Positions 51,635 to 60,748 are shown, counted from the first letter of the stretch. The stretch is DNA of 64,000 bases from Daejeonella rubra (GCF_900103545.1 NZ_FNHH01000017.1:18303-82302), one strand, 5' to 3'. The notes: generated from the letters alone by a model not told the origin. Numbers and translations: made by a program.

Positions 51635-52408
51635 TTAGGTACTGCGCTGCATCAGCCGGATCAATGAGCCATTTTCCTGTTTTTCTATTTCAGTGGTCAG
51701 ATAGGTGTTGACCCTTTGACGCAGGGTAGGGTTTTCCGAGACGATTTTTCCAATCTCTCTCCCGATAACACGTGCCGAGATCATTTCCAGCGGCTGTTCG
51801 TCGTCAAACACACTATCGTGATGTTCATAAATAAGGCCGGAATGCAAGTCGAAATAATAGTGAAGAATCTCCAGGATGTCTCCGGGGTCTTTGATCCGGA
51901 TTTCCGGACGGTCCTGGTGGGCGATCAGTTTGAGCAGTACGATCCCAGGCAGGGAAGCGATCTTGATGCGCAACTGCCCGTCTTCGGATTCGAATTGCTC
52001 CAACGCAGCGGAAAAGACTTCCTTGAAACCGTTGGTTACAACCTGGGCTTCGCCGTTTGCCTTATTCAGCTCCTCATCAATCTCTATAGAACCGAAGGGC
52101 AGGATGTCCACTGTGATGCCCCCCGGTGAGATCATAGCAAAGGAATTACCTTTGGTTTCCACGTAACCTTTTTCCCGGGCAAGGAACGTTTTGAGCTCCT
52201 CGAATTTTTCCTTCTGCGGTACCAGGATGGCAAAGTCGACGTCAGCAGTCGTTCGACTAACGATCTTTTCCTGTTGGAACCAGGCATCACGCGCCAGTGC
52301 GCCGATCAGGTAATAATCGATCCCGATTTTTTCCAGGGCTTCTTCCAGCGCCAAAATAATATCGCGTAAGGCTTCGTTGCGCAGTAGTTTGAAATCTACT
52401 TTCAGCAT
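51635..52408 (-). CDS. AbiEii-type nucleotidyltransferase toxin
   Basis: The 257-residue protein has the nucleotidyltransferase fold: LIGALARDAW (G36), TTADVDFAIL with the metal aspartates D56 and D58, and VDILPFG with the third, D101. Such toxins in type IV TA systems transfer nucleotides to tRNA acceptor ends or other targets and stop growth. The start overlaps the antitoxin stop by one base (TAATG-like coupling is not seen; the frames touch at 52408). It is intact, unlike the dead pair at 36.4-37.9 kb. Confidence 0.82.
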   Translation of the reverse strand: MLKVDFKLLRNEALRDIILALEEALEKIGIDYYLIGALARDAWFQQEKIVSRTTADVDFAILVPQKEKFEELKTFLAREKGYVETKGNSFAMISPGGITVDILPFGSIEIDEELNKANGEAQVVTNGFKEVFSAALEQFESEDGQLRIKIASLPGIVLLKLIAHQDRPEIRIKDPGDILEILHYYFDLHSGLIYEHHDSVFDDEQPLEMISARVIGREIGKIVSENPTLRQRVNTYLTTEIEKQENGSLIRLMQRST

Positions 52409-53412
52409 CAGAGCTTGTTTTCTTTAATCAGTTCCTGCGCCTCGTCGATGCAGCGTGGGTCCATGGTGTCGGTCAGGTCAGCGTAAGTCAGTAATACTGG
52501 GGCAAGATGCGTATCGGCCTGGCCAATCGGGCCGTTCCAGAATCGTTGGTACAGGGTGATCTCGCCTTCGGGGTGGGGGATCAGCTGGTTAAGTTTCATA
52601 AAATCCAGCTTCTCCATGCCCGTATAAATCGTCACTGCTTTTGGGAACAGGTTCTTTCGCATTTTGTAGGCAGCGGCCTCCCCGGACCAGTAACTACCTG
52701 CATCAAGCTTTACCTGCTCCCAGTTTTCCATGCCGCCCTTCATTCTGAAATTTCCCAGGTGCAACGCAGGTTTCAGGCGTTCCTGGTACCCGCTAATCCA
52801 GCGATCCACCAGCGTTTCCCTCAAATCAATGCGGGTGGTCGTCTTATTGATCCTGCGCAGAAAACCCATCGCCAGCAGGCCTGTAACGGTATTGTTCACT
52901 CCGCCTACAGAAGCCCCGGTCAGCTCTGCCAGTAAACGTACAGGATAGTTAACCGCCATTGGATCGATCAGCAGCAAATAGACCACCCGCAAACCCGTTT
53001 TGCTAAAGGCGCGGTTAAGCAGCATCGGGTGTGTCTCGTCCTGCCATTTCTGTCCGTCGATATAGATCACTATCTGATCAGTCTGAATGCTGGCGTTCCC
53101 GGCCATATCAATATAGTTGATCCCGTTCTTGCGGAGGTAGTCTTTTACAGACGGAAAGATCGTCTGCCCGATCAGGATGTAAGGACGCTTGTTGCGTTCC
53201 TTCAGGTCTAGCAGCGCGGGCAAGTGATGGTTGCGGACTTCGTTTTTTATCTCCATGTCAAAGACATCGGTGAAGCGCGGATCCTGAAAACGGATGGTTG
53301 CATCTTCAAAGTGCTCCACGCCCTGCGTAGGAGAAAATTCTGCCGCAATACCGGTATGCTTGGTAAAGCGGTTGAGGGCTTCGTGGCCGATATGATATGC
53401 TTTGGTGTTCAT
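52408..53412 (-). CDS. AbiEi-type antitoxin and autoregulator
   Basis: About 334 residues from ATG 53412. A longer frame to 53610 adds 66 residues, but these run through the promoter and repeats, so I reject it. The protein carries a winged helix (VRLLAELTGASVGGVNNTVT and GLLAMGFLRRI) around residues 145-180 and a C-terminal part (MEKLDFMKLNQLIPHPEGE), as in the AbiEi_2 family. AbiEi antitoxins neutralise the toxin without contact and repress their own promoter through inverted repeats. A perfect 17-bp palindrome lies 11 bases before the start. Confidence 0.8.
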   Translation of the reverse strand: MNTKAYHIGHEALNRFTKHTGIAAEFSPTQGVEHFEDATIRFQDPRFTDVFDMEIKNEVRNHHLPALLDLKERNKRPYILIGQTIFPSVKDYLRKNGINYIDMAGNASIQTDQIVIYIDGQKWQDETHPMLLNRAFSKTGLRVVYLLLIDPMAVNYPVRLLAELTGASVGGVNNTVTGLLAMGFLRRINKTTTRIDLRETLVDRWISGYQERLKPALHLGNFRMKGGMENWEQVKLDAGSYWSGEAAAYKMRKNLFPKAVTIYTGMEKLDFMKLNQLIPHPEGEITLYQRFWNGPIGQADTHLAPVLLTYADLTDTMDPRCIDEAQELIKENKL

Positions 53413-53423
53413 TTTATTGTATT

Positions 53424-53475
53424 GTTCACGTAACGTGAACGCGCAAAAATAATGAACATTGACTTCATTTCCAAA
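53424..53475 (-). promoter_or_regulatory. promoter and palindromic operator of the TA operon
   Basis: The minus strand has TTTG (53475-53472), a 20-base spacer and TATTTTTG (53451-53444), a full consensus promoter. The perfect palindrome GTTCACGTTACGTGAAC (53440-53424) follows three bases later and covers the predicted start of transcription. Further GAAC/GTTC half sites occur at 53454-53457 and 53477-53481. Binding of the antitoxin here would block initiation. Confidence 0.82.
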
Positions 53476-53544
53476 TCGTTCATACACGCTACTAAAGATA
53501 TGGCAGTTTTGAGGTAGCAGTTGGGCTGAGTGACTAAGGAGATA

Positions 53545-53580
53545 ACACAGTAAATGACACAGCAAAAGACACAGTAAAGT
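53545..53580. repeat. three 12-bp direct repeats upstream of the TA operon
   Basis: ACACAGTAAATG, ACACAGCAAAAG and ACACAGTAAAGT follow each other with a strict 12-base period. They lie about 70 bases upstream of the -33 box, so they could be an activator or replication-type iteron array, or a simple slippage product. Confidence 0.6.
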
Positions 53581-54173
53581 TTCTGTATGGCATTTAGATT
53601 GATTGCTCAATCTTTGGCGGCTTATTCAATCAAATCAAAATTTCCTAAGCTTTAGACGATGGGCACTCCTTATCTCTCATCGAAATTAATCTTTCCTAAA
53701 GGCTTCATTATTAATATTTTATTTCTGTTTTTGATTGTATATAATTGTAATTGCACGTATAATTGTAATTGCACGAACTCTCCGGAAGATAGGAGATTCT
53801 GTGCTTAAACAGCATACCTGAGATATATTGTATAAAACTGATAGCCTATCCGGATCAGTAATTTAACTAAAACGAAAAATTTCAAACAGTATTTGCAGGA
53901 TTTTTAAAACAATCTGCCAGAAGAAGGATACCAGATTTAAGACAGCTTCGTAACAGCTTCGACAAATCCCCGGCAGTTTTCCGGTAGTTCTTCGGGATTT
54001 GTTCGTTTGCCGCCGAAGCTCCACAAAAGGACTGTCGGAACGCATGCGAACAGTATCTGTACCAGGGTCGAAGCTGGTATAAAGCAGGCTCGAACCGAGG
54101 CCGAAGGCCAGCCGAACACTTTCCGAACACTTTCCGAAGCGCACCCGAAGAAATGGTCTGTTTTTCCGAAGAG
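53581..54173. other. intergenic stretch with short tandem and CGAA-rich repeats
   Basis: No gene. Two perfect tandem copies of TATAATTGTAATTGCACG lie at 53740-53775. From about 53945 to 54173 the sequence is GC-richer and full of CCGAA/TTCGG words, including TTCCGAACACT twice in tandem near 54121-54142. Four overlapping frames on the minus strand here are all products of this composition. Confidence 0.5.
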
Positions 54174-54180
54174 TGTCTTA

Positions 54181-54293
54181 TACGGAAAAAGGTTTACAGA
54201 AAGCGAAGCGGTTTACGGAATAAGGTTTACAAATATAAAAGTCATACGGCAAAAAGTTTACACTTAATTTTATCATACGGATTTAGCTTTACA
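54181..54293. repeat. four iterated terminal motifs in the IS3 left end
   Basis: TACGGAAAAAGGTTTACA (54181), TACGGAATAAGGTTTACA (54214), TACGGCAAAAAGTTTACA (54245) and TACGGATTTAGCTTTACA (54276) share the frame TACGGnnnnAGnTTTACA and are spaced 33, 31 and 31 bases. The first is part of the left inverted repeat; the last overlaps the OrfB stop codon. The right end has only one copy. Confidence 0.8.
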
Positions 54294-55170
54294 GTAGATA
54301 GTCAGAAAAGACATTTGAGAGGCTTTTAGCTTCACGGCTATGGGTAACCTGCGGGGTATTAAGATCGCAGCTATAATGAAGTCTTAGGGTATTATAAGCA
54401 CTAATAGCTTTGCAAACAGGATCCACTGCTGCTGAATAAGATTCAAAGACTCTGTATAAGTCAAACTCCACCTTTAAGATGCCATTGATCCGTTCAGCAA
54501 CAGCATTATCGTAAGGGCTTCCGGATTGGGTCATGCTGATTTCGATCCGGGCCCTGTGCAATACATCCACATAGGCATCACAGCAATATTGAATTCCCCG
54601 GTCTGAATGATGGATGAGTTTCCTGTCCGGATATTCCCGTTGACCCATGGCTTTATGGAGTGCAGTAATACATCCACTGGCCTTAAGGCTCTGACTGAGA
54701 TGGTAACCTACAATCTTCCTTGAAAAGGCATCTGTAATAAGAAAAAGATAGATAAAGCCACTCTTTGTTCTTAAATAGGTAATATCACTTACCCAGATCT
54801 GTTCTGATTTAATCGGGTGTCTTCTTTGTATCAGATCCGGCCACTTTTTATAATGGTGGAAGGATTGGGTAGTAAATACATACCTTCGTTTAGGCTGAAT
54901 TAGAAGATTATGTTTTTTAAGAATAGAGAAGAAACTGTCACGGCCCATATCAATTCGGTGCGCTTCAAATTGCTGAGCAAGCATAGCAAGCAGCTTAATA
55001 CCCCCTATACGCGGTAAAGGTTTTCTTATTTCCCGTACCCAGGTTAGGATGAGTTCTTCCTGTAATAAGTTTTGTTCTTTTCGGCTCTGCATCTCATACC
55101 AGGCTTGTCTTGATTTACCAAACAATCCGCAAAGGGTTGCTACAGGCATATTGCTGTAATTCCTTTTCAC
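54289..55170 (-). CDS. IS3-family transposase OrfB (DDE integrase)
   Basis: The 293-residue protein has a helix-turn-helix-like start, and the retroviral-integrase core with the first catalytic aspartate in VSDITYLRTKSGFIYLFLIT, the second in LIHHSDRGIQY and the glutamate in AVAERINGILKVEF. All three are intact. Its ATG overlaps the OrfA stop by four bases, so it may be made by reinitiation or by frameshifting to an OrfAB fusion. Confidence 0.93.
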   Translation of the reverse strand: MKRNYSNMPVATLCGLFGKSRQAWYEMQSRKEQNLLQEELILTWVREIRKPLPRIGGIKLLAMLAQQFEAHRIDMGRDSFFSILKKHNLLIQPKRRYVFTTQSFHHYKKWPDLIQRRHPIKSEQIWVSDITYLRTKSGFIYLFLITDAFSRKIVGYHLSQSLKASGCITALHKAMGQREYPDRKLIHHSDRGIQYCCDAYVDVLHRARIEISMTQSGSPYDNAVAERINGILKVEFDLYRVFESYSAAVDPVCKAISAYNTLRLHYSCDLNTPQVTHSREAKSLSNVFSDYLL

Positions 55171-55541
55171 CTGGAAGATCGTTTGGTACCAGACTTTTTT
55201 CTAATATCGACCCCCAGGCTCTCTTCAGCTATGCGAATCATCGTTTCCAAAGCAGTAATCTTTAGATTAGCTTCAGCAAGTTGCCTTTCCAGTTCAGTAG
55301 AACTTTTATGGGTAAATACATCTGATTGGCCAAGTGGAGAATCAAGTTCATGATCCAATAACCATTGTTTGTACCAACGAACAAAATAACGAGGCGTATG
55401 CTCGCCTGATAAACCGTGCTTTCTTGCTAACTGCGAGTAACTTAACTTCCCGGTCAAATACTCTCTGGCGACTGCGATTTTAAAATCGTCTTCATAAATA
55501 GGAGGAAGACCTGATTTACTTCCTTTCCTGGGTTTTTCCAT
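55167..55541 (-). CDS. IS3-family transposase OrfA
   Basis: About 124 residues from MEKPRKGSK (the frame opens three codons earlier at 55550). It has a helix-turn-helix (IAVAREYLTGKLSYSQLARK) and a leucine-zipper-like coiled coil (LERQLAEANLKITALETMI), as in other OrfA DNA-binding proteins. It overlaps OrfB by four bases. Confidence 0.9.
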   Translation of the reverse strand: MEKPRKGSKSGLPPIYEDDFKIAVAREYLTGKLSYSQLARKHGLSGEHTPRYFVRWYKQWLLDHELDSPLGQSDVFTHKSSTELERQLAEANLKITALETMIRIAEESLGVDIRKKSGTKRSSR

Positions 55542-55599
55542 TGCGAACATAAGTTATATAATTTGTTCGCTTTTTGTAAACCTTTTTTAGTACGTGACA

Positions 55600-56345
55600 G
55601 AGTTATGAAGAAAAAACGTGATTTTTAGCTGATTGACCAAACAAAATCTATATTCTTTCGAAGCAACTCGCTGGAAAGGCATTGTTTCGTTTTAAGGCAT
55701 GAATAAAGGATTCTGTTGAAATATTGCAGTCTGAATAATAACATGGCTATCAGGATTGAGAACTTGTCTCTGACAGTCTTAATTTAGCCTGAAATCGGGA
55801 AATAGTTCCCGGGTTCTGAGTTGCGGAAGGCTTGAGCTAAATTTCCAAAAAATCAGAATTTTTATCCTGATTTTTTTCTGCTGAAGATTGCCGGGCGGGA
55901 AGGAGCGGTAAGATAATTTGACTGGTAAATTTTATCGTAAAATTTTTAATTGTAGAGGCGAAGCCCATGAATATTTTTGATGAATGATCTCAAGCCTATG
56001 CTGCACCAGGGAGGAAGAAGTATTGGAATAGGAATCATCTCGTTCAATGATTCGTTGGAATTTACTTTATAGTTAAAAATTCCAAAGCAAAAAGCTGAAA
56101 GCGAAAAGCAAAAAGGTGAAAGCTGAATGGCTCCAGCACAGCCTTAGTGTTTAATAGAAGATACGATTTGTGTTGTACTGGAAAATCAATTTTTGTTCAG
56201 GAGTCCGAAGACTCCACTTCATTTGGCATTCGTAGACGCTGCGCTGAACTCTACAGGACAGGGGAGCAGGGATTTCTGCCGGCATATCCCACGGCAATTG
56301 AAATCTAAAAACATATCTTTTATGCTTGTACAGGCTTGCTAATAA
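55600..56345. other. intergenic stretch without a recognised gene
   Basis: About 745 bases. The stretch 56090-56127 repeats AAAAGCTGAAAGCGAAAAGC-like units (period about 8), similar in style to the simple repeats at 6.3, 59 and 60.6 kb. I see no gene, promoter pair or terminator. Confidence 0.45.
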
Positions 56346-57422
56346 TTAATGTGCAGGCAGGTAAACCCTAAATTCAGAACCTTTGCCTAAAGTGCTTTTC
56401 AAAAGTATTTTGCCGCCCGAATTTGTTACAATTTCATTGACCAGATATAAGCCGATACCTGAACCTTCGACAGTATTTCCTACGCGGCTATATTTTGAGA
56501 AAATCTCTTTATGTTTGGTTTTATCTATGCCAATACCGTTATCCTTAATGGTTATTACGACATATTTATTCTCCATTTTAGTAGTTATCAGTATTTCAGG
56601 GGTTTTATCCGGCGAATGAAACTTAATGGCATTATTTACCAGATTATAAACTATGCTTCTTAGTTTTCTTCGGGAATACAATATCTGAGACACATTCATG
56701 TTTACACTAATTTCCGCGCCGGACTCCATAATTGTTCCAGCCAGGGTAAGACGAACATCTTCCAGGATATTTTCAAAATCTAAAAGCTCTTCCTCAACTT
56801 TGTATTTATCTTTCAACTTGCCTGCATCTGTCAACTCCATTATAATAGCCTGCATTTTTTTAATGGAGCTTTCTAAAATTCTGAATAACATTAAAAATGC
56901 TTTAGACTTATCTGTAGAAACTTTTTTAAGCTGATTGGTAGTCAATAGCAAACTTGTGAGCGGCCCTTTAATATCATGAGATATCGTGTCCAGCAATGTT
57001 TCATGATCCGCGATCAGCATTTCCTGGTTAACCAGGTCTTTGACCCTGGCTGTTATTTCTACAAATGTTATAATAACCCCATCAGTTTTTTTAGTTTTCG
57101 TAATAACATAGGGTATAATGTTCATTTGATACCACCTCAAATCTGTTGTTTGGATTTCTTTTTCAAGTATCTCATTACTATCGATGACCTGTTCAATATT
57201 CTCAACGATAGTATGAAAGCGGAAATTGTCTTTAATATCTTCGATATTTTTCCCCACGTCACCAGTTTTTAATGAAAACTGCTTCATGGCAGGAGGGGTA
57301 AATTTCCTTAAAATCAAGTCACTATCTACAAATAATTGCGGAATGATTGTATTTCTGAAATAATTCTCCAACTCATCATTAAGCTTAATGAGTTTTTTAA
57401 TTTTTTGATCTTGACTAATCAT
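56346..57422 (-). CDS. soluble PAS-domain sensor histidine kinase
   Basis: The 358-residue protein lacks membrane helices. Residues about 20-125 form a PAS domain of the CheR-associated type (LFVDSDLILRKFTPPAMKQF; TDLRWYQMNIIPY), followed by HisKA with H149 in DTISHDIKGPLTS and HATPase with NLVNNAIKFHS, DNGIGID and GSGIGLYLV. Such proteins often sense through partner chemoreceptor-like proteins. No response regulator is adjacent. Confidence 0.9.
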   Translation of the reverse strand: MISQDQKIKKLIKLNDELENYFRNTIIPQLFVDSDLILRKFTPPAMKQFSLKTGDVGKNIEDIKDNFRFHTIVENIEQVIDSNEILEKEIQTTDLRWYQMNIIPYVITKTKKTDGVIITFVEITARVKDLVNQEMLIADHETLLDTISHDIKGPLTSLLLTTNQLKKVSTDKSKAFLMLFRILESSIKKMQAIIMELTDAGKLKDKYKVEEELLDFENILEDVRLTLAGTIMESGAEISVNMNVSQILYSRRKLRSIVYNLVNNAIKFHSPDKTPEILITTKMENKYVVITIKDNGIGIDKTKHKEIFSKYSRVGNTVEGSGIGLYLVNEIVTNSGGKILLKSTLGKGSEFRVYLPAH

Positions 57423-57709
57423 AATTTAATATGTCACTAACGGAAATGTAAATCTTTTGTACCCTATAAGATAGGATATAGCAATATATGCAGATGACAA
57501 TGATCCATAATTGATCTTATATTAATTTGTCATCTTCGACAGTATCCATATGCTGCATTTGTGTTCGTTTTGATCATAAGAGAGATACACTAAAAGATAG
57601 GAGTACAGAATAACAAATGTAGAGGATTTGTTTGAGCGTTAAAATATGATTTGAGATAATAGTTTATTGGTTCAAAAGTTCAGGCTTCCGCCTAAATTCT
57701 ATCCTTGCC

Positions 57710-58960
57710 TCATTTCCCCTCCGTTACCTCCCGAATTACCCTCAGCCAGTTCAAACCAAGGATCTTTTTGATTCGTTGATCGCTATAACCCAGCCTTTGC
57801 ATCGCCATAGTGATCTGTGGAAAATCGCTGATGTCTTTAATTTCGCGGGGCAGTTCAGGTCCGCCATCTAAATCAGAACCCAGGGCCATGTGATCCTCAC
57901 CAACTAGTTGTACGCCATAGTCGATCACTTTAGCCAGCTGATCTACATGCATCCAATATTCTTCAGGGATGGTTCCTTTGAAACTCAATGGAACCTCTTT
58001 AAGTACTTCCTTGTCTACTTCTTCAATGGTCTTGAGGGGAGAAGCCTGTACTGTGCCCGGCTTTGTTTCGTTGGATTTTTTCTGACCTTGCTGCCATTTC
58101 CAGTAAATAGGATTGTTAAAGAGGCTACCGAAGTGGATACCAATTACTCCGCCTTTTGCTGCGACAGCTTTTGCCGCTTCATCGGTAATACAGCGCGGAT
58201 GTGGTACGATGCCGTAAAATCCTCCGTGACTGTAGATCACCGGATGTTTACTTGCCTCCACAGTTTGCAGTATGGCATCATTAGATGCATGGGCGATATT
58301 GATCACCATCCCAAGGTCATTCATTTCCCGGATTATCTTTCTTCCGAGATCATTGATGCCACCCCAGCGACTGACGTCATTGCAGGTATCAATAAATGCA
58401 TTGGTGGTATTATGTGCAGGGAGCTGAATGGATCTAAGACCTAAGCGATGAAGAGCACGGAGCAGGTTTATATCTCCGTCCATGTCCCAGGGACCTTCCA
58501 GATCGAGGAAAGCGGCCATTTTGCCTTTCTTATTTATGCGATGGATATCGGAAGCGTTGAGCGCCAGTTCGATCTGCGAATGATTGTTTTTGATCTGGTC
58601 CAATGCCAGGTTCACCACACGAAATGTGTTTTTTGTCTCGAACCTTCCGGGATAATAGTGTTCAGGCGTATAGACCGAAAAGAACATCGCGTCAACACCA
58701 CCTTCTCTGGCCCTTGGGAGATCGACATTTCCATCCGTATAACGCTGCCCGATATCAGTTCCCATTAACAGCTCGCGGGTCATTACATGCGTATGTCCAT
58801 CCATCACAAACGCTTTGCGATGCAGATCAGGCATTGGTTTATTCTGAAAATTATAAGGCACCTTATTTCCGGTTACAGGAGTTGCAAAAAGGGAATCTAT
58901 TGGAAAACCCCCGGCTAGCGGAAGGAGTGTTAAGCTTTTTATTAGGTCTCGGCGTTTCAT
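57710..58960 (-). CDS. membrane dipeptidase, peptidase family M19
   Basis: The 416-residue protein starts with a Tat- or Sec-type signal (KRRDLIKSLTLLPLAGG) and carries the renal dipeptidase zinc sites: VMDGHTHV, the bridging glutamate in FLDLEGPWDMDGD, NIAHASNDA and YSHGGFYGIVPHPR. It hydrolyses dipeptides, in some relatives D-amino acid-containing ones. It is the last gene behind three tandem paralogues on the same strand, 212 bases away. Confidence 0.9.
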   Translation of the reverse strand: MKRRDLIKSLTLLPLAGGFPIDSLFATPVTGNKVPYNFQNKPMPDLHRKAFVMDGHTHVMTRELLMGTDIGQRYTDGNVDLPRAREGGVDAMFFSVYTPEHYYPGRFETKNTFRVVNLALDQIKNNHSQIELALNASDIHRINKKGKMAAFLDLEGPWDMDGDINLLRALHRLGLRSIQLPAHNTTNAFIDTCNDVSRWGGINDLGRKIIREMNDLGMVINIAHASNDAILQTVEASKHPVIYSHGGFYGIVPHPRCITDEAAKAVAAKGGVIGIHFGSLFNNPIYWKWQQGQKKSNETKPGTVQASPLKTIEEVDKEVLKEVPLSFKGTIPEEYWMHVDQLAKVIDYGVQLVGEDHMALGSDLDGGPELPREIKDISDFPQITMAMQRLGYSDQRIKKILGLNWLRVIREVTEGK

Positions 58961-59165
58961 GTATTCTGTATTCTGTATTCTGTTGTCAGTTATGTGTTAT
59001 GTGTTGTCTGAGGTCTGAGGACTGAGGTCTGAAGAAATACTGCCAATTTTAAATTAGCAGTACATTATCATGGTTCTTGGCTCCATTGGTCTGAGGTTTG
59101 AAGACTGAAGTCTGATGCTTCATACCTCATACTTCATACATCCTACCTCAAATTTCATACCTCTT
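58961..59165. repeat. palindromic simple repeat, first copy
   Basis: The gap between the dipeptidase and the first paralogue contains TATTCTG three times, then ATGTGTT units, GTCTGAGGACTGAG-type units, and finally CATACCTCATACTTCATACA-type units. The CTGAGG and CCTCATAC parts are partly complementary, so the RNA could fold back on itself. No gene is visible. Confidence 0.65.
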
Positions 59166-59172
59166 TCTGATC

Positions 59173-60510
59173 CTACTGATCAAATCCCCTAATATACGGC
59201 CGTGCCGGTGGCCGCTCTCCTTTGTTAAATTGTGCTCCCCGTGTAGGACGATAAGTCATATTCAGGAAAGGGGTTTCGATGCGGCGTCCGACCGGAGAGT
59301 ACTTGCTGCCTTCCCAGTTTGACTCCATATAATGGTTTGTAATCCCGGTCGTCAAAAGCAGACGCTCGGCATTGAATGGTTCCTTTTTAGTCAGCATCAT
59401 CTCGGTAATCCAATGCGGTTGGGCGTTTGATGCATGATACTGGTCGAATGGGCCCGGGAAGCCAAGTAAAGAGACAATTGTCGGCTCATTACGCCCTTCA
59501 ATCTCACCGGCGTACGTCCATCCTGATCCCTGACTGCCAATTATAGCCGCGTTCGTTCCATCATTATATTCTATAACACAGATGTTTGTCCTGGGGCTCG
59601 CCTGATAGTGTCCCTGCTTCAGGTCTAAACTTTTCGCCACTTCATCAAGCAGTTTACCTGCCCAGGTATTGCGTTCTACCCACTTCCATGCTTCAGGTCC
59701 GCGGATGGATTGAATCGATTTCACACCAGTCTCACCACCCTTGCGGCGCTCAACGAAGGCTTGAAGCAATTCGATACAATGAAAAATAGCTCCCTCATCC
59801 GGAGTAGCTCCAACCACGATCGAGTGCTTTATTGGCGTGTCATTTTCCAGTTCTATCTCGGGCTTGCGGTAGTAAACCGGTAGTAAGGAACCACCGGTCA
59901 AAGGAAAGCCCAGCTCGCGGGATTTATCAAACATCCACTTAGCATCATCCCAGTTGTAGGAAAAGTGCTTGTCGTTAAAGACCGGTACCGAGCGCTTGCT
60001 CTGCTCGAAAACGCGGATAACCTGATTGTAGATCCACCAGCGCGGCAGGAGCCAATGCCCCTTAAGATCGGTGGGGTAATTGCCGTGTTCTGCAACGATG
60101 ACCACACCATCCACTGCAAGTTCCTTACCCCCAAGTGTCAAAGCTTCAGCTACCGATTTAAAGACCGGAAAACCTTTTGCTTTAGCAACTTTCTGTCCGA
60201 GTAAGCTTGTATCATGCTGGTGCAGGTAAAGAGATACAACCTCCACGCGGGAAGGATGATAAGCGCCCTGCCACCAATACCCATCGATCAGCTTGTTTAC
60301 CAACCAGTCAGCATGTGATCTCGTAGCACCCCAATAGGTAGCCAGAACGGCAATGCGTTGTCTTTTCTGTTGAGTCTGTCCAACAGCATCTGTGGAGATG
60401 CCCGTTAGAGCAGCCAAACCTGCTATGCCGCCTATTCCCAGCATTTCACGTCTGCTGAAGATTGGGTTTGACTCTATAATTTCATTAATTGGAAGTGAAT
60501 CTGGCTCCAT
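59173..60510 (-). CDS. Tat-exported protein of unknown family, paralogue A
   Basis: The 445-residue protein has a twin-arginine signal (FSRREMLGIGG, R20-R21) after an unusually long N-region and a Rossmann-like start (RIAVLATYWGATRSHADWLV). LAVDGVVIVAEHGNYPTDLK resembles the VDxVxIxxPHG region of Gfo/Idh/MocA oxidoreductases, so a distant relation is possible. I do not recognise the family. It is the third of three tandem paralogues on this strand. Long blocks such as GHWLLPRWWIYNQVIRVFEQ are identical to the next copy. Confidence 0.6.
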   Translation of the reverse strand: MEPDSLPINEIIESNPIFSRREMLGIGGIAGLAALTGISTDAVGQTQQKRQRIAVLATYWGATRSHADWLVNKLIDGYWWQGAYHPSRVEVVSLYLHQHDTSLLGQKVAKAKGFPVFKSVAEALTLGGKELAVDGVVIVAEHGNYPTDLKGHWLLPRWWIYNQVIRVFEQSKRSVPVFNDKHFSYNWDDAKWMFDKSRELGFPLTGGSLLPVYYRKPEIELENDTPIKHSIVVGATPDEGAIFHCIELLQAFVERRKGGETGVKSIQSIRGPEAWKWVERNTWAGKLLDEVAKSLDLKQGHYQASPRTNICVIEYNDGTNAAIIGSQGSGWTYAGEIEGRNEPTIVSLLGFPGPFDQYHASNAQPHWITEMMLTKKEPFNAERLLLTTGITNHYMESNWEGSKYSPVGRRIETPFLNMTYRPTRGAQFNKGERPPARPYIRGFDQ

Positions 60511-60544
60511 AGCTGCAATTTTATTTTGTTTTTTTAGTCTGTGT

Positions 60545-60745
60545 TTCTTGTTACTGTTTTATAGGACTGATGTCTGAGGTCAGAAGTCTGAAGACCGAAG
60601 TCTGAAGACTGAAGTCGGATGTCTGAAGACCGAAGTCTCAAGTCTCATACCTCATACTTCAGACCTCATACCTCATACCTCATACCTCATACCTCATACT
60701 TCATACCTCATACCTCATACCTCATACCTCATACCTCAGACGTCC
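60545..60745. repeat. palindromic simple repeat, second copy
   Basis: The left half repeats GTCTGAAGACCGAA-type units about every ten bases; the right half repeats ATACCTC-type units more than ten times. The two halves are partly complementary (CTGAGG against CCTCAG and CCTCAT). It occupies nearly all of the gap between paralogues A and B. Confidence 0.75.
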
Positions 60746-60748
60746 TGC

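Larger units (their letters stand above)
54174..55599 (-). mobile_element. complete IS3-family insertion sequence
   Basis: The element of 1426 bp has ends that match inversely: left TGTCTTATACGGAAAAAGG, right (reverse) TGTCACGTACTAAAAAAGG, both continuing TTTACA-AAAGCGAA with few mismatches. It is flanked by a 3-bp direct repeat GAG (54171-54173 and 55600-55602), the target duplication. Inside are OrfA and OrfB on the minus strand. The left end holds four 18-bp repeats of the terminal motif. Confidence 0.88.

Noticed and set aside
53545..53580. Plasmid-type replication iterons
   Set aside because: Only three 12-bp units and no replication initiator gene in the area.
53413..53610. 66-residue N-terminal extension of the AbiEi-type antitoxin
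   Set aside because: It reads through a consensus promoter, an operator palindrome and 12-bp repeats; ATG 53412 fits better.
53863..54267. Four overlapping frames upstream of the IS3 element
   Set aside because: They reflect the CGAA-rich composition and show no conserved protein features.
60549..60745. Possible CRISPR array in the repeats between paralogues A and B
   Set aside because: Units are about 7-10 bases with no unique spacers and no cas genes nearby; this is a simple repeat.
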